Assembly (NCBI GenBank): GCA_963751835.1
Contig: CAVVWD010000024.1
Location: 1-64,000 of the forward strand
Origin: JACVRW01 sp963751835
GTDB taxonomy: Bacteria; Actinomycetota; Thermoleophilia; Solirubrobacterales; Thermoleophilaceae
Direction of reading: 5' to 3'
DNA length: 64,000 nt
A model generated the notes under the pieces. The model was not told the DNA's origin. It did not search any database and saw only the letters and a program-made list of their open reading frames with translations. Shown here one piece after another: positions 26,897 to 34,222 of this stretch (positions within the stretch are counted from its first letter, which is position 1; the number at the start of each line of letters is the position of its first letter). The position numbers were made by a program, and so were the translations under genes.

Positions 26897-27525
26897 GTGT
26901 CCTCCTTGGGCGCGGCCGGCTTCGATTTCCGGGATCGTGAGGCGCCGGGACGGGTCGTGGCGCGCGCCTTGGAGCCAGCGGCGCGGGCCTTGGTGGAGCC
27001 AGCGGCCCGGGCCTTGGTGGAGCCCGCAGCGCGCTCCTTGGAGCCCGCCCCACCTGCCTTGGCGCCTGCCGCGCCGGCCCGCTTCGGCCCAGGCTTCGCC
27101 GCCGCCTTCGATCCGGTCCTCGCCGCCCTCGATCCGGTCCCCGCCCCCGTCTTCGATCCCGTCCTCGCGGCCTTCGATCCGGTCCTCGCCGCCTTCGATC
27201 CAGTCCTCGCCGCCTTCGATCCGGTCCTCGCCGCCTTCGATCCGGTCCTCGCCCCCCTGCCGCCGGACTTCGCGGGCCCTGACCCCGTCTGGGTCGCCCG
27301 GCCGGCTTCGCGGCGCTCAGCGGCCGCCAGGGCCACCATCTCCTCCCCGATCTCCAGGATCCGCTCGTGCCCGCGCGCCTCGGGCTGGACCAGGCGGGCG
27401 TAGCCGGTCGGGTCGTACGCGAGCACCCGCGGTTCGCGGTCGCGCTGCATCCGTCGGACCGTGGCCGCCACCGAGTCGACGAGCCCACCCGCCCGCGAGA
27501 TCGGACCCTTGCGCTTCTCCCTCAC
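26893..27525 (-). CDS. protein with basic, repetitive (KAARTGS) C-terminal tail
   Basis: A 210-residue protein of unknown family. Residues 1-75 look folded (helical, with RVLAYDPTGYARLVQPEARG and a second helix IGEEMVALAAAERREA). From about 76 to 210 it is Lys/Arg/Ala/Gly/Ser-rich and repetitive: four exact KAARTGS units plus variants (91-139), then copies of AAGSTKAR (about 162-185). This resembles the disordered tails of histone H1-like or HU-like proteins, so nucleic-acid or polyanion binding is possible. It is coupled by 4-base overlaps to the roadblock-like gene upstream and tldD downstream. Confidence 0.7.
   Translation of the reverse strand: MREKRKGPISRAGGLVDSVAATVRRMQRDREPRVLAYDPTGYARLVQPEARGHERILEIGEEMVALAAAERREAGRATQTGSGPAKSGGRGARTGSKAARTGSKAARTGSKAARTGSKAARTGSKTGAGTGSRAARTGSKAAAKPGPKRAGAAGAKAGGAGSKERAAGSTKARAAGSTKARAAGSKARATTRPGASRSRKSKPAAPKEDT
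27109..27255 (-). repeat. 21-bp tandem repeats encoding KAARTGS
   Basis: Seven near-identical 21-base blocks; on the plus strand they read GCCTTCGATCCGGTCCTCGCC with few substitutions. They encode residues 91-139 of the basic-tail protein. The unit is in frame, so expansion or contraction changes tail length only. Confidence 0.85.
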
Positions 27526-28001
27526 GCGGCGTCCTCGTCGCCTTCGCGCCCGAGCTCGGGCACGGGCAAGTCACCCGCCGCCGCCTCCTCGGTGGCCGGC
27601 CCGCGGGCGCCCTCATCGGCGGAGGTGGAGCGCCGGATCGGCGGACCACCCTCGAGCTCGCCGAGCACCGCGCGCAGGTCCCACAGCATCAGGGAGGAGA
27701 GCGCGGCGCGGCGCGCCACGACCGCGAGCGTCCAGCGCGGAGTGCGCGATGCGAACACCGCCCCGCCGGGCACCTGGACCTCGACCTGCTCCGGCGGCTC
27801 GGGCTCCCAGTCGCGCGTGGCTCGGTCGACCGTCTCGAACAGCTCGCGCGCGAGGTCGGCGAGGGCACGGGCCCGCTCCGGGTCGGTCTCGCTCGAGGCC
27901 GCCGGGGAGCCCGCGGCGTCCAGCAGAACGGCGACGCGCGCGTCACTCGAGAGCTCGCAGAGGCGCGCCGGGGCGGCCTCGGGGGTGAGCGTCTCGGCCA
28001 T
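27522..28001 (-). CDS. roadblock/LC7-like protein, first gene of the TldD/E operon
   Basis: A 159-residue protein whose residues 20-115 follow the roadblock/LC7 pattern: RVAVLLDAAGSPAASS (first strand pair), a long helix ARALADLARELFETVDRAT, then VEVQVPGGAVFASRTPRWTLAVVARR and a last helix SSLMLWDLRAVLGEL. The C-terminal 40 residues are acidic and disordered. LC7 proteins in bacteria usually regulate small GTPases, but no GTPase is nearby. The assignment is from fold-like pattern only and needs a profile search. Confidence 0.55.
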   Translation of the reverse strand: MAETLTPEAAPARLCELSSDARVAVLLDAAGSPAASSETDPERARALADLARELFETVDRATRDWEPEPPEQVEVQVPGGAVFASRTPRWTLAVVARRAALSSLMLWDLRAVLGELEGGPPIRRSTSADEGARGPATEEAAAGDLPVPELGREGDEDAA

Positions 28002-28020
28002 CGCCAGTCAGAATAGCCGC

Positions 28021-28161
28021 GTGCCTCTGTCCCAAATCTCGTGGCTCGTGACGGTGGCGATCTGCCTGATCGCCGCCCTTCTCCTGCTGCTGAACGGTTA
28101 CTTCGGGTACTCGGGCGTGCTGCTCGCCGTCGGCGCCGCCGCGGCGGTCAACCTGCTCTAG
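28021..28161 (+). CDS. small hydrophobic membrane peptide (46 aa)
   Basis: GTG 28021 to TAG 28159-28161, 46 residues, almost entirely two hydrophobic helices (SWLVTVAICLIAALLLLLNG and YSGVLLAVGAAAAVNLL) joined by YFG. It is divergent from the roadblock-like gene, with only 19 bases between the starts, and has no clear Shine-Dalgarno, so a leaderless transcript is likely. No family recognised. The clean hydrophobic pattern in a frame free of stops supports coding, but random GC-rich DNA can also do this. Confidence 0.5.
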   Translation: MPLSQISWLVTVAICLIAALLLLLNGYFGYSGVLLAVGAAAAVNLL

Positions 28162-28174
28162 TCAAGGGAACAGA

Positions 28175-28202
28175 CCCGACCTGATGTCGTGACACGACAT
28201 CA
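28175..28202. repeat. palindromic repeat, copy 2 (related to 3101-3134)
   Basis: Core inverted repeat TGATGTCGTG / CACGACATCA (28182-28191 and 28193-28202) around a central A, preceded by CCCGAC as in copy 1. It lies between the 46-aa membrane peptide and the end of the CDF gene, where the two transcripts converge. Substitutions relative to copy 1 include complementary pairs, which keeps the hairpin. Confidence 0.65.
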
Positions 28203-29184
28203 ACCCGGGTTTCTTGCGCCCGACCGGAGGCGGGCCCGCCGGTCCGCGGCCTCCTCGGGCTCCAGATGGATGAGAACGTCCGCTCCGCGCAGCCGGAGGG
28301 CGATCTCGCGCTGAAGCTCGTGCGAGATCTCGTGGGCGCGGCGCAGGCTGGTGCTGTCGCGGAACTGGAGGTGGAGGTCGACGTAGCGCCTGCTCCCGGC
28401 GCGGCGCGCGCGCAGCTTGTGGAAGCCGATCAGCTCGAGAGCGCCGTGGCCGGCCACGATCTCTCGCACCGCGTTCATCTCGTCCTCAGGGAGCGCCTCG
28501 TCCACGAGCACGCGGCTGGTGCGGCTGAGAATCCGCACGCCCGCGAACACGATGGCCCCGGCCACGATCAGCGCGGCCGCGGGATCGAGCCACGTCGCGC
28601 CCGTCAGCTCGACGAGCACGAGCCCCACCAGTCACGCCGATCGACGTGAAGGCGTCGGTGCGCAGGTGCGCCGCGTCGCCCTCGAGCGCGGGTGACTCGG
28701 TGATATGCGCCTGCCGGTAGAGGTATGTCGAGACAGCGAAGTTCGCCACCGCCGAGAAGCCGATCACGGCGATGCCGAAGCCCAGCGAGTCGACCTCGCT
28801 CCCCTCCGCCAGCCGGCGCACGGACTCGAACACGATCACCCCGGCGCCGACGAGGATGAGCATGCCCTCGATCCCCGCCGCGACGTTCTCCACCTTGTCG
28901 TGCCCGTAGGGGTGCGACTCGTCGGCCGGCTGCTCGGCCTTGCGCACCGAGAAGAAGGCGATCACCGACGCCACGAGGTCGATGGCCGAATGCGCGGCCT
29001 CGGTCAGGATCGCGATCGAGCCGGTGACGATGCCCGCCACCACCTTGAGCGCGATCAGCAGGGTGTTGGAGAGGATCGAGATCGCGGCCGCCCGCTCCTT
29101 GCGCGGGGCCTGGGCCGCCGGACCGACGGCGAGGCCGGGCGCGGTGGCCGCGGCGGCAACCCGCCTGCGCGAGCGACCGCTCAT
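28200..29184 (-). pseudogene. cation diffusion facilitator (CDF) transporter, broken by one +1 insertion
   Basis: Frame 1 from ATG 29184 gives the CDF N-terminus (ISILSNTLLIALKVVAG, TEAAHSAIDLVASVIAFF, HPYGHDKVENVAAGIEGML) up to LRTDAFTSIGV. Frame 2 continues with GLVLVELTGATWLDPAAALIV and the cytoplasmic domain ending VLIHLEPEE. Deleting one T (plus strand) at about 28632 turns the junction into SIGVLVGLVLVELTG and yields 327 residues. The metal-site motifs HSAID and LRTDA(F) are intact (AHxxxD and HxxxD-like site with Asp). CDF proteins export Zn, Co, Fe or Mn by proton antiport. Start overlaps the rdgB stop. Confidence 0.82.
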
Positions 29185-29837
29185 CGGCGCGGCCTCGCCC
29201 GGGGGCCGCGACGGCGTCCTCCGAGAAGTGAGCGCAGCGGGCCTGCTGGACGCCGCTCCTTCTCGAGCTCGATCAGCCTGGACGCGAGCGCCCGAGCCGC
29301 CCGGCCACGGTGGCTGATGGCGTCCTTCTCCTCAGGTGCCAACTCGGCCATGGTGCGGTCATCCCCGGGATAGTCGTCCGGCACGAAGGCGGGGTCGTAG
29401 CCGAAGCCTCCCTCGCCGCGTGGCTCCAGAGCGAGCATGCCCTCACAGCGGCCGTGCACCACCTCCTCCCCGCCGCCCGGCTCGACATACGCCAGCGCAC
29501 AGACGTACGCCACCCGACGGTCGCCGTCCGCGGGCACCTCATCCAACAGCTTCGCGAGGTTCTCCGCGTCCGTGGCGTTATCGCCCGCGTAGCGGGCGGA
29601 CCACACGCCCGGCGCGCCGTGCAGCGCCGCAGCCTCGATACCGGAGTCGTCGGCGATGGCCGGCCTGCCGGTGGCGGCAGCCGCGGCGCGCGCCTTGCCG
29701 AGCGCGTTATCGGCAAACGTCGTGCCGGTCTCGGGCGGGAGCTCGATTCCCTCCGGCAGCGGCTCGAGCTCGTAGGGCATCAGCTGTGAGAGCTCGCGCA
29801 ACTTGTGTGGGTTGCGGCTGGCGAGGATCAGCCGCAC
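29181..29837 (-). CDS. rdgB: XTP/dITP diphosphatase (non-canonical purine NTP pyrophosphatase)
   Basis: Removes inosine/xanthosine triphosphates. Motifs ILASRNPHKLREL at the N-terminus, TGTTFADNALGKA, IADDSGIEAAALHGAPGVWSA and ISHRGRAARAL are those of the HAM1/RdgB family. The last 25 residues form an arginine-rich tail beyond the usual end. GTG 29837 is three bases from the rph stop. The order murI-rph-rdgB is standard in actinobacteria. Confidence 0.95.
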   Translation of the reverse strand: MRLILASRNPHKLRELSQLMPYELEPLPEGIELPPETGTTFADNALGKARAAAAATGRPAIADDSGIEAAALHGAPGVWSARYAGDNATDAENLAKLLDEVPADGDRRVAYVCALAYVEPGGGEEVVHGRCEGMLALEPRGEGGFGYDPAFVPDDYPGDDRTMAELAPEEKDAISHRGRAARALASRLIELEKERRPAGPLRSLLGGRRRGPRARPRR

Positions 29838-29840
29838 GGC

Positions 29841-30587
29841 TCAGTCTGCGGCCGGCGCGTCCGCCCCCGCCACAGCCGCTTCCTGGGTCGCCCGCAGCGA
29901 GTGGATGCCGTCCGCAGCAAGCGCGAGCAGCTCGTCGAGCGACGCGCGCGACAGCGGTGTGCGCTCGGCCGTGGCCTGTACCTCCACGAGCCCGCCGTCG
30001 CCGGTCATCACGACGTTCGCGTCCACCTCGGCGTTCGAGTCCTCGGAGTAGTCGAGGTCGAGCAGAGCATGGCCGTCCACGACCCCGCAGGACACCGCGG
30101 CCACCGACTGGTTGAGAGGCAGGCGCTCGAGCCCGCCCTCGGCGATCACCTTGCGAAGCGCAAGCTCGAGCGCGACGTAGCCGCCCGTGATGGCCGCGCA
30201 GCGCGTGCCGCCGTCCGCCTCGAGCACATCGCAGTCGACCCAGACCGTCCGCTCGCCGAGCCCCTCGAAGTCGACCACCCCGCGCAGGGAGCGGCCTATG
30301 AGGCGCTGGATCTCGACAGTCCGGCCGTCCGGGCGCCCCTTCGACACGTCGCGCCGCTTCCGCTCGCCCGTGGACGCGGGCAGCATCCCGTACTCGGCCG
30401 TGACCCATCCGCGCCCGCGCCCCGCCATCCAGCGCGGCACCTCCCCCTCGACCGTCGCCGTGCAGATGACCCGCGTGCCGCCCATCTCGATCAGGGCGGA
30501 GCCGGTGGCCGTGCGCATGAAGCCCGGCGTGATCGTGACGGGCCGCAGCTCGGCGGCCGCCCGGCCATCGCTGCGCGCCTCGCTCAC
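29841..30587 (-). CDS. rph: ribonuclease PH
   Basis: A phosphorolytic 3'-5' exonuclease maturing tRNA 3' ends. The 248-residue protein has RSDGRAAAELRPVTIT at the start, GRGWVTAEYGMLPASTGER, the phosphate-site segment GRPDGRTVEIQRLIGRSLR and DLDYSEDSNAEVDANVVMT with the catalytic acidic residues. ATG 30587 overlaps the murI stop by four bases. Confidence 0.97.
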   Translation of the reverse strand: MSEARSDGRAAAELRPVTITPGFMRTATGSALIEMGGTRVICTATVEGEVPRWMAGRGRGWVTAEYGMLPASTGERKRRDVSKGRPDGRTVEIQRLIGRSLRGVVDFEGLGERTVWVDCDVLEADGGTRCAAITGGYVALELALRKVIAEGGLERLPLNQSVAAVSCGVVDGHALLDLDYSEDSNAEVDANVVMTGDGGLVEVQATAERTPLSRASLDELLALAADGIHSLRATQEAAVAGADAPAAD

Positions 30588-31426
30588 GCGACGGCCCTCC
30601 GCGCGGGCGGCTCCACCGCCACGTGCTCCACCGCTCCGATCGGCAGCTGCAGGAAGCGGGTGCCGAGACGCCTGAACTCCTCGGGGTCGCCGCTGGCAAG
30701 GAAGTGATAGTGGCCGCGGCGGTCCTCATCGTTCGCCAGGCCGCACGCTCGCAGGCAGGTGTCGACCTCCGCCGCGATCGCCTCGCCCGAGCTGACGATC
30801 GCAACTCCGCGGCCGAGCGCGCGCTGCAGGACGGGACGCACCAGCGGGTAGTGGGTGCAGCCGAGAATGACCGTGTCGGTCCCGGCGGCGCGCAACGGCC
30901 GGCACAGCCCATCGACGCACGCGACCACGCGGTCGTCCACCTCGCCGCCCTCCTGGATGAGCGGCGCGAGCTCCGCCGAGGCGACCGCGTGCAGCTCCGC
31001 CGCGGGCGCCGCATGGGCGAGCGCGGCCGCGTAAGCGCCGCTGCCGACGGTCGCGGGCGTCGCGAGCAGCCCCACCTTCCCGTTGCGCGTGGCGGTGGCG
31101 GCGAGCCGCGACTCGGGCGTGACAACCCCCACGACCGGCACCCGCCCTCCGAGCTCCTCCCGGAGCGCCGGCAGCGCCGCCGCGGTGGCCGAGTTGCAGG
31201 CCACCACGAGCAGCTTGGTGCCTCGATCGAGGAGGATCGCCGCCAGCTCGCGCGCGAACAGGAGCAGCTCGTCCGCAGTGCGGTCGCCATACGGGAAGCG
31301 CGCTGTGTCGCCCAGATAAAGGAAGTCCTCATGAGGCAGCGACACGAGGCACTCGTGCAGGACGGTGAGGCCCCCGACGCCGGAGTCGAAGACAGCGACC
31401 GGGAGGCTCTTGTCGAGGTCGGCCAC
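30584..31426 (-). CDS. murI: glutamate racemase
   Basis: Makes D-glutamate for peptidoglycan. The two catalytic cysteines are in VVACNSATAAALP and VILGCTHYPLVRP; the N-terminal VAVFDSGVGGLTV is diagnostic. The frame is open to 31552, but GTG 31426 gives the normal N-terminus (VADLDKSLPVAVFDSG), with GAGGA about 10 bases upstream. 280 residues. First gene of the murI-rph-rdgB-CDF operon. Confidence 0.95.
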   Translation of the reverse strand: MADLDKSLPVAVFDSGVGGLTVLHECLVSLPHEDFLYLGDTARFPYGDRTADELLLFARELAAILLDRGTKLLVVACNSATAAALPALREELGGRVPVVGVVTPESRLAATATRNGKVGLLATPATVGSGAYAAALAHAAPAAELHAVASAELAPLIQEGGEVDDRVVACVDGLCRPLRAAGTDTVILGCTHYPLVRPVLQRALGRGVAIVSSGEAIAAEVDTCLRACGLANDEDRRGHYHFLASGDPEEFRRLGTRFLQLPIGAVEHVAVEPPARRAVA

Positions 31427-31524
31427 GGCGGCCAATCCTCGCAGGCCGCCCGGCCCGCGGACGTCCGCCCTGGGGTGCGGCGAGGCGAGTGATCTGCCAT
31501 CGCCGCGCGGCCGTACCCACGTCC

Positions 31525-31665
31525 ATGCGGAAACTATTTCTCCTCGTAGCACTGCTGATCGGCGTCGCAGGCGCCGCGCCCGGAGCGGCGACGGCGAAGC
31601 AGGACTCGAACGAGGTCGCCGTGGAGGGCATCACGCTCTGCCACGAAGGCTTCGAGATCCAGTAG
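31525..31665 (+). CDS. possible short secreted peptide (46 aa)
   Basis: ATG 31525 to TAG 31663-31665. The first 24 residues are a good signal peptide (MRKLFLLVALLIGVAGAAPG, then AATA before KQ), leaving a mature part of about 22 residues with the segment VEGITLCHEGFEI. That segment resembles the start of small secreted actinobacterial proteins with a TLCHKGK-type motif, but here the frame stops early, so this may be a truncated copy. Divergent from murI, with no Shine-Dalgarno seen. The surrounding 31427-31524 and 31666-31790 show nothing else convincing. Confidence 0.4.
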   Translation: MRKLFLLVALLIGVAGAAPGAATAKQDSNEVAVEGITLCHEGFEIQ

Positions 31666-31790
31666 GCCAACGCCACTTCCGCCAACCGTTCCCCAATTTC
31701 GCGGGATCGTGCGGCCGGGCATGGCTGCCTGTCCACCGGGAGCATCGAAGGGGGTCTATAGCCCAGCCTGCTTTCAGTCGTTGGACTCGC

Positions 31791-32201
31791 TCAGCGCGGC
31801 CAGTAGAACACTTCAACCCGAATGCCGTCCGGGTCGAAGACGAAGAACGCGTAGTAACCCTCTTCGTCGCGATCCTCCTCCGGTGGGAAATGAATCCGCG
31901 CGCCGCGATCCAGGCATCGCTTGTGGGCGGCGTCCACCTCATCCCGGCTCTCGACCTCGAAGGCGAGGTGCTCGATACCGACGTCGTAGTAGCTGTGGGC
32001 GCCGCCGTCGGCCGGGCGCAGCCCAATCCCCCGGCGGTCGCGCGCGTCAACCAGGTATACGACCTCCTCAGTGCCGCGGTATGTGGGATAGCGGACCTCC
32101 TCAGCCAACCCGAGCGGCCCCAGAAGGTCGAGGTAGAACGCCAGCGACGCGTCGACGTCGGCAACGGCGAGGTCGACGTGATGGATGCCCTTCGCTCGCA
32201 T
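31791..32201 (-). CDS. VOC (glyoxalase/bleomycin-resistance) family protein
   Basis: A 136-residue protein with two beta-alpha-beta-beta-beta modules. Metal-ligand positions are visible as HHVDLAV (His near 7), IEHLAFEVES (His near 77) and IRVEVFYWP (Glu near 130), plus FVFDPDGIRVE, typical of the family. VOC members include glyoxalase I, epimerases, dioxygenases and drug-binding proteins, and the substrate is not evident. Close to methylmalonyl-CoA epimerase in layout, but no partner genes are near. Confidence 0.85.
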   Translation of the reverse strand: MRAKGIHHVDLAVADVDASLAFYLDLLGPLGLAEEVRYPTYRGTEEVVYLVDARDRRGIGLRPADGGAHSYYDVGIEHLAFEVESRDEVDAAHKRCLDRGARIHFPPEEDRDEEGYYAFFVFDPDGIRVEVFYWPR

Positions 32202-32262
32202 GGCTCCTCCTATCCTGGGCGACTTCTAGGCGCAACGACCTCTAAGTTCTCCTGCGCATCGC

Positions 32263-32661
32263 CTAGTCCCGCAGCCCCACGGCTTCGTGGGCCTCCTCGA
32301 TCGTGGAGAAGACGCGGAGTTCGACACACTTCCCTCGCCGCAGTTTCCACACGTTGACAATGCGTTCCTCGATCCCGAGCGCGCTGCTCTTGCCTCTCCC
32401 GCTCTGCTTGATCGGGACGACGACGTACGACCCGCTGGCGAGGAAGTCCTGCGGCTCGTAGACGACCTCTTCAAAGGCTTCCCAGTCGCTCTCGCTAAAA
32501 CGCAGAAAGCCCTCCCGGCCCTCGTAAACCGACGCGTCCGGATGAAACGGCCGGTCGTAGACCCGGATGGAGGGATCGAGATGTCCGACCAGCGCCTCTC
32601 TGTCGCGGCGTGCAAACGCGCTGTAGATCGCGCGCACGACCTCAACGTTCTTGCGCGACAT
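32263..32661 (-). CDS. SnoaL-like / NTF2-fold protein
   Basis: A 132-residue single-domain alpha+beta-barrel protein. The pattern KNVEVVRAIYSAFARRDREALVGHLDP at its start, the RPFHPDASVYEGREG loop and KLRRGKCVELRVFSTIEEA near the end are typical of the SnoaL/ketosteroid-isomerase-like superfamily common in Thermoleophilia. Function unknown; many are small-molecule-binding proteins. ATG 32661 is preferred over GTG 32688 because it gives the usual MSRKNVEVVR start. Confidence 0.8.
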   Translation of the reverse strand: MSRKNVEVVRAIYSAFARRDREALVGHLDPSIRVYDRPFHPDASVYEGREGFLRFSESDWEAFEEVVYEPQDFLASGSYVVVPIKQSGRGKSSALGIEERIVNVWKLRRGKCVELRVFSTIEEAHEAVGLRD

Positions 32662-32833
32662 CGCCCGCCCAGTATCTGCCGTTCCCACGGGTCGCGTCCA
32701 GGTTGGCCTTGAGCCAAACGAGAAGCGCCGCCGAGGCTACTCCGGGGCGGCGACGGTTGTTCGCATGTGACCAACCTGAGCGGCGGGTCGGGGTCATACC
32801 CGCCGACAAGCACCCCACCCAAAGGAACCGATC

Positions 32834-33370
32834 ATGCTCAGCACCACCATCAAGCGGTCAGTCGCAACCGTCGGCGTCGTGGCGGGACTGCTCGCGGCGG
32901 CGGTACCGGCCAGCGCCGTCACCCTCAACGGTAGCGGCGGCGGGGACTCCTCCACGCTCGACAACGCAGAGCTACTCGACGCCGTGAAGGGACCTAAGCC
33001 ATCCGACGCCGACCGCACCTTGATTACGAACGGCAGCGCCGACGACAACATGTACCACCTCCCCGACGTGAACGACGAGGTGCTGGCTGTGAAGGCACCG
33101 GCCAGCGCCCAGGGCGGCCCCCAAGACCCGGCGTTCCGTTTCGAGATGGCCGGTTTGCCGGTGAAGGCACCGACGAACGCGGGCACGCAGGTCGGCAGCG
33201 AGGGCGTGAAGGACGACGTGCCGCTGGAGACAGTCTCATTCACCTTCAAGGGCGAGGTGATCGGCTTGGAGCCCAACGCGCTCGGCACGCAGGTCGGCAG
33301 CGAGGGCGTGAAGGCACCGACCAGGGCCGACGATCAGATGTACAACCCCAAGGAGATCGGGATCGACTAG
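32834..33370 (+). CDS. secreted protein of unknown function with internal repeats
   Basis: 178 residues with a signal peptide (KRSVATVGVVAGLLAAAVPASA, cleavage near 29) and AAAGGAA ahead of ATG 32834. The mature part has no cysteine or known domain. It contains two exact copies of GTQVGSEGVK (about residues 117-126 and 150-159), three VKAP[AT] motifs, and an Asp/Asn-rich theme (SADDNMY, RADDQMYNP). The first DNA repeat (33182-33211) and second (33283-33312) are identical over 30 bases. Not recognised; the pattern suggests an extracellular, perhaps Ca-binding or adhesive, disordered protein. Confidence 0.65.
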   Translation: MLSTTIKRSVATVGVVAGLLAAAVPASAVTLNGSGGGDSSTLDNAELLDAVKGPKPSDADRTLITNGSADDNMYHLPDVNDEVLAVKAPASAQGGPQDPAFRFEMAGLPVKAPTNAGTQVGSEGVKDDVPLETVSFTFKGEVIGLEPNALGTQVGSEGVKAPTRADDQMYNPKEIGID

Positions 33371-33463
33371 ACACGGGGCGTGGCTGAGCGGGTCGGAACC
33401 GGAGAGAGCTTTCCCGAGCCGGTGATTACCTGAATGCCGGGCCGCCCGTTGGTCTCCACGTCC

Positions 33464-33496
33464 AGCCCGGCCTGACGCATCCAGTCAGGCCGGGCT
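33464..33496. terminator. strong hairpin, possible terminator after the secreted repeat protein
   Basis: Perfect 12-base arms AGCCCGGCCTGA (33464-33475) and TCAGGCCGGGCT (33485-33496) with a nine-base loop, about 95 bases after the stop at 33370. No U-run follows, which is common for actinobacterial terminators. The surrounding 33371-33679 has no credible gene; it also holds the direct repeat GCGCTGCAGT twice near 33569-33590. Confidence 0.5.
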
Positions 33497-33633
33497 TCGC
33501 CGGGGCGCGGGACTCGGGCCTCGAAGGACCCGGCCCGCAGCCAGGCACAAGTCCCGCGGCGGACCGGGTGCGCTGCAGTTGCGCTGCAGTCGGCACCCCT
33601 TTCCCGGCGGTTCTGAGCGGTTCCCCAGCGGTT

Positions 33634-33657
33634 GATTTGGCTTAGCAGAGCCAAATC
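33634..33657. terminator. hairpin downstream of the pilin gene
   Basis: Inverted repeat GATTTGGCT (33634-33642) and AGCCAAATC (33649-33657) with loop TAGCAG, 23 bases past the stop of the minus-strand pilin gene. It is AT-richer than its surroundings. Could end pilin transcription; no T-run follows on either strand. Confidence 0.45.
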
Positions 33658-33679
33658 CCGCTCTACGCTGCACCCCACA

Positions 33680-33898
33680 TCAGAACTCCACCTTGCGCAC
33701 CGCCTCCTTGATCTTGCCGATGATCACGTCGCCGAGCTCCTTGCCCTCGTCGGTCCTGAATCCCTTCATCGCGGCTATCACCCCGGCCATTACGAGCGCG
33801 ACGAGCAGGATCAGCGCGACGTACTCGACCGTGCCCTGGCCGTGGCTCGAGCGCAGGCCGATCAGGCCGGCGTGAATTCGTCCCAGCAAGCGGTGCAT
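33680..33898 (-). CDS. Flp/Fap-type pilin-like protein
   Basis: A 72-residue protein with the class III prepilin pattern: short basic leader (MHRLLGRIHAGLIGLRSSHG), then QGTVEYVALILLVALVMAGVIAAMKG, where GQGTVEY is the prepilin-peptidase recognition and Glu-5 region of Flp pilins. A short amphipathic helical tail (KELGDVIIGKIKEAVRKVEF) follows. ATG 33898 has GGGAGGAA immediately upstream. No tad/cpa assembly genes are in the window, so it is an orphan here. Confidence 0.82.
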   Translation of the reverse strand: MHRLLGRIHAGLIGLRSSHGQGTVEYVALILLVALVMAGVIAAMKGFRTDEGKELGDVIIGKIKEAVRKVEF

Positions 33899-34011
33899 TT
33901 CCTTCCTCCCTCGGAGATCTGAACGCGGACGCCAGGGATCGTCCGGGGCGGCGGCGCACGGCTCCAGACGCGCGCGTGACGAATCGCGCAGGGGTCCGTG
34001 AAAAGGGAGTG

Positions 34012-34198
34012 ACGCCGTCAGGATCGGTGGATCCAGGGTCACCCTGGATCCACCGGGACTGGCGAGCGTTTGCGCGCCGGAGGCCGAGCCAGGCGCCGCC
34101 GGCGAACGGAGCGAGGGTCAACCCTCGCGAGTGAGCCGGCGGCGGGTGGCGAAGGGATCCGGCGCGGAAACGCCGTCAGGATCGGTGGATCCAGGGTC
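34012..34198. repeat. mosaic of direct and palindromic repeats between pilin gene and asnB
   Basis: Two identical 30-base direct repeats, starting ACGCCGTCAGGATCGG, lie at 34012-34041 and 34169-34198. The first runs into a perfect palindrome (34025-34055; 15-base arms around one C). Between them is another inverted repeat, GCGAGGGT-CA-ACCCTCGC (34111-34128), extending through an internal loop to GCCGCCGGC / GCCGGCGGC. The second copy ends in a shorter hairpin (CAGGG/CCCTG). All share an AGGGTCA core. The 33899-34222 interval holds no gene besides these. Confidence 0.7.
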
Positions 34199-34222
34199 AG
34201 GCCCTGCCATGATCACCGGCGC

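Noticed and set aside
27109..27255. CRISPR-like array from the 21-bp repeats
   Set aside because: Back-to-back coding repeats with no spacers; they translate to KAARTGS units.
34070..34222. N-terminal extension of asnB through the repeat cluster
   Set aside because: Amidotransferase activity needs Cys at position 2 after Met removal, which fixes the start at ATG 34223.
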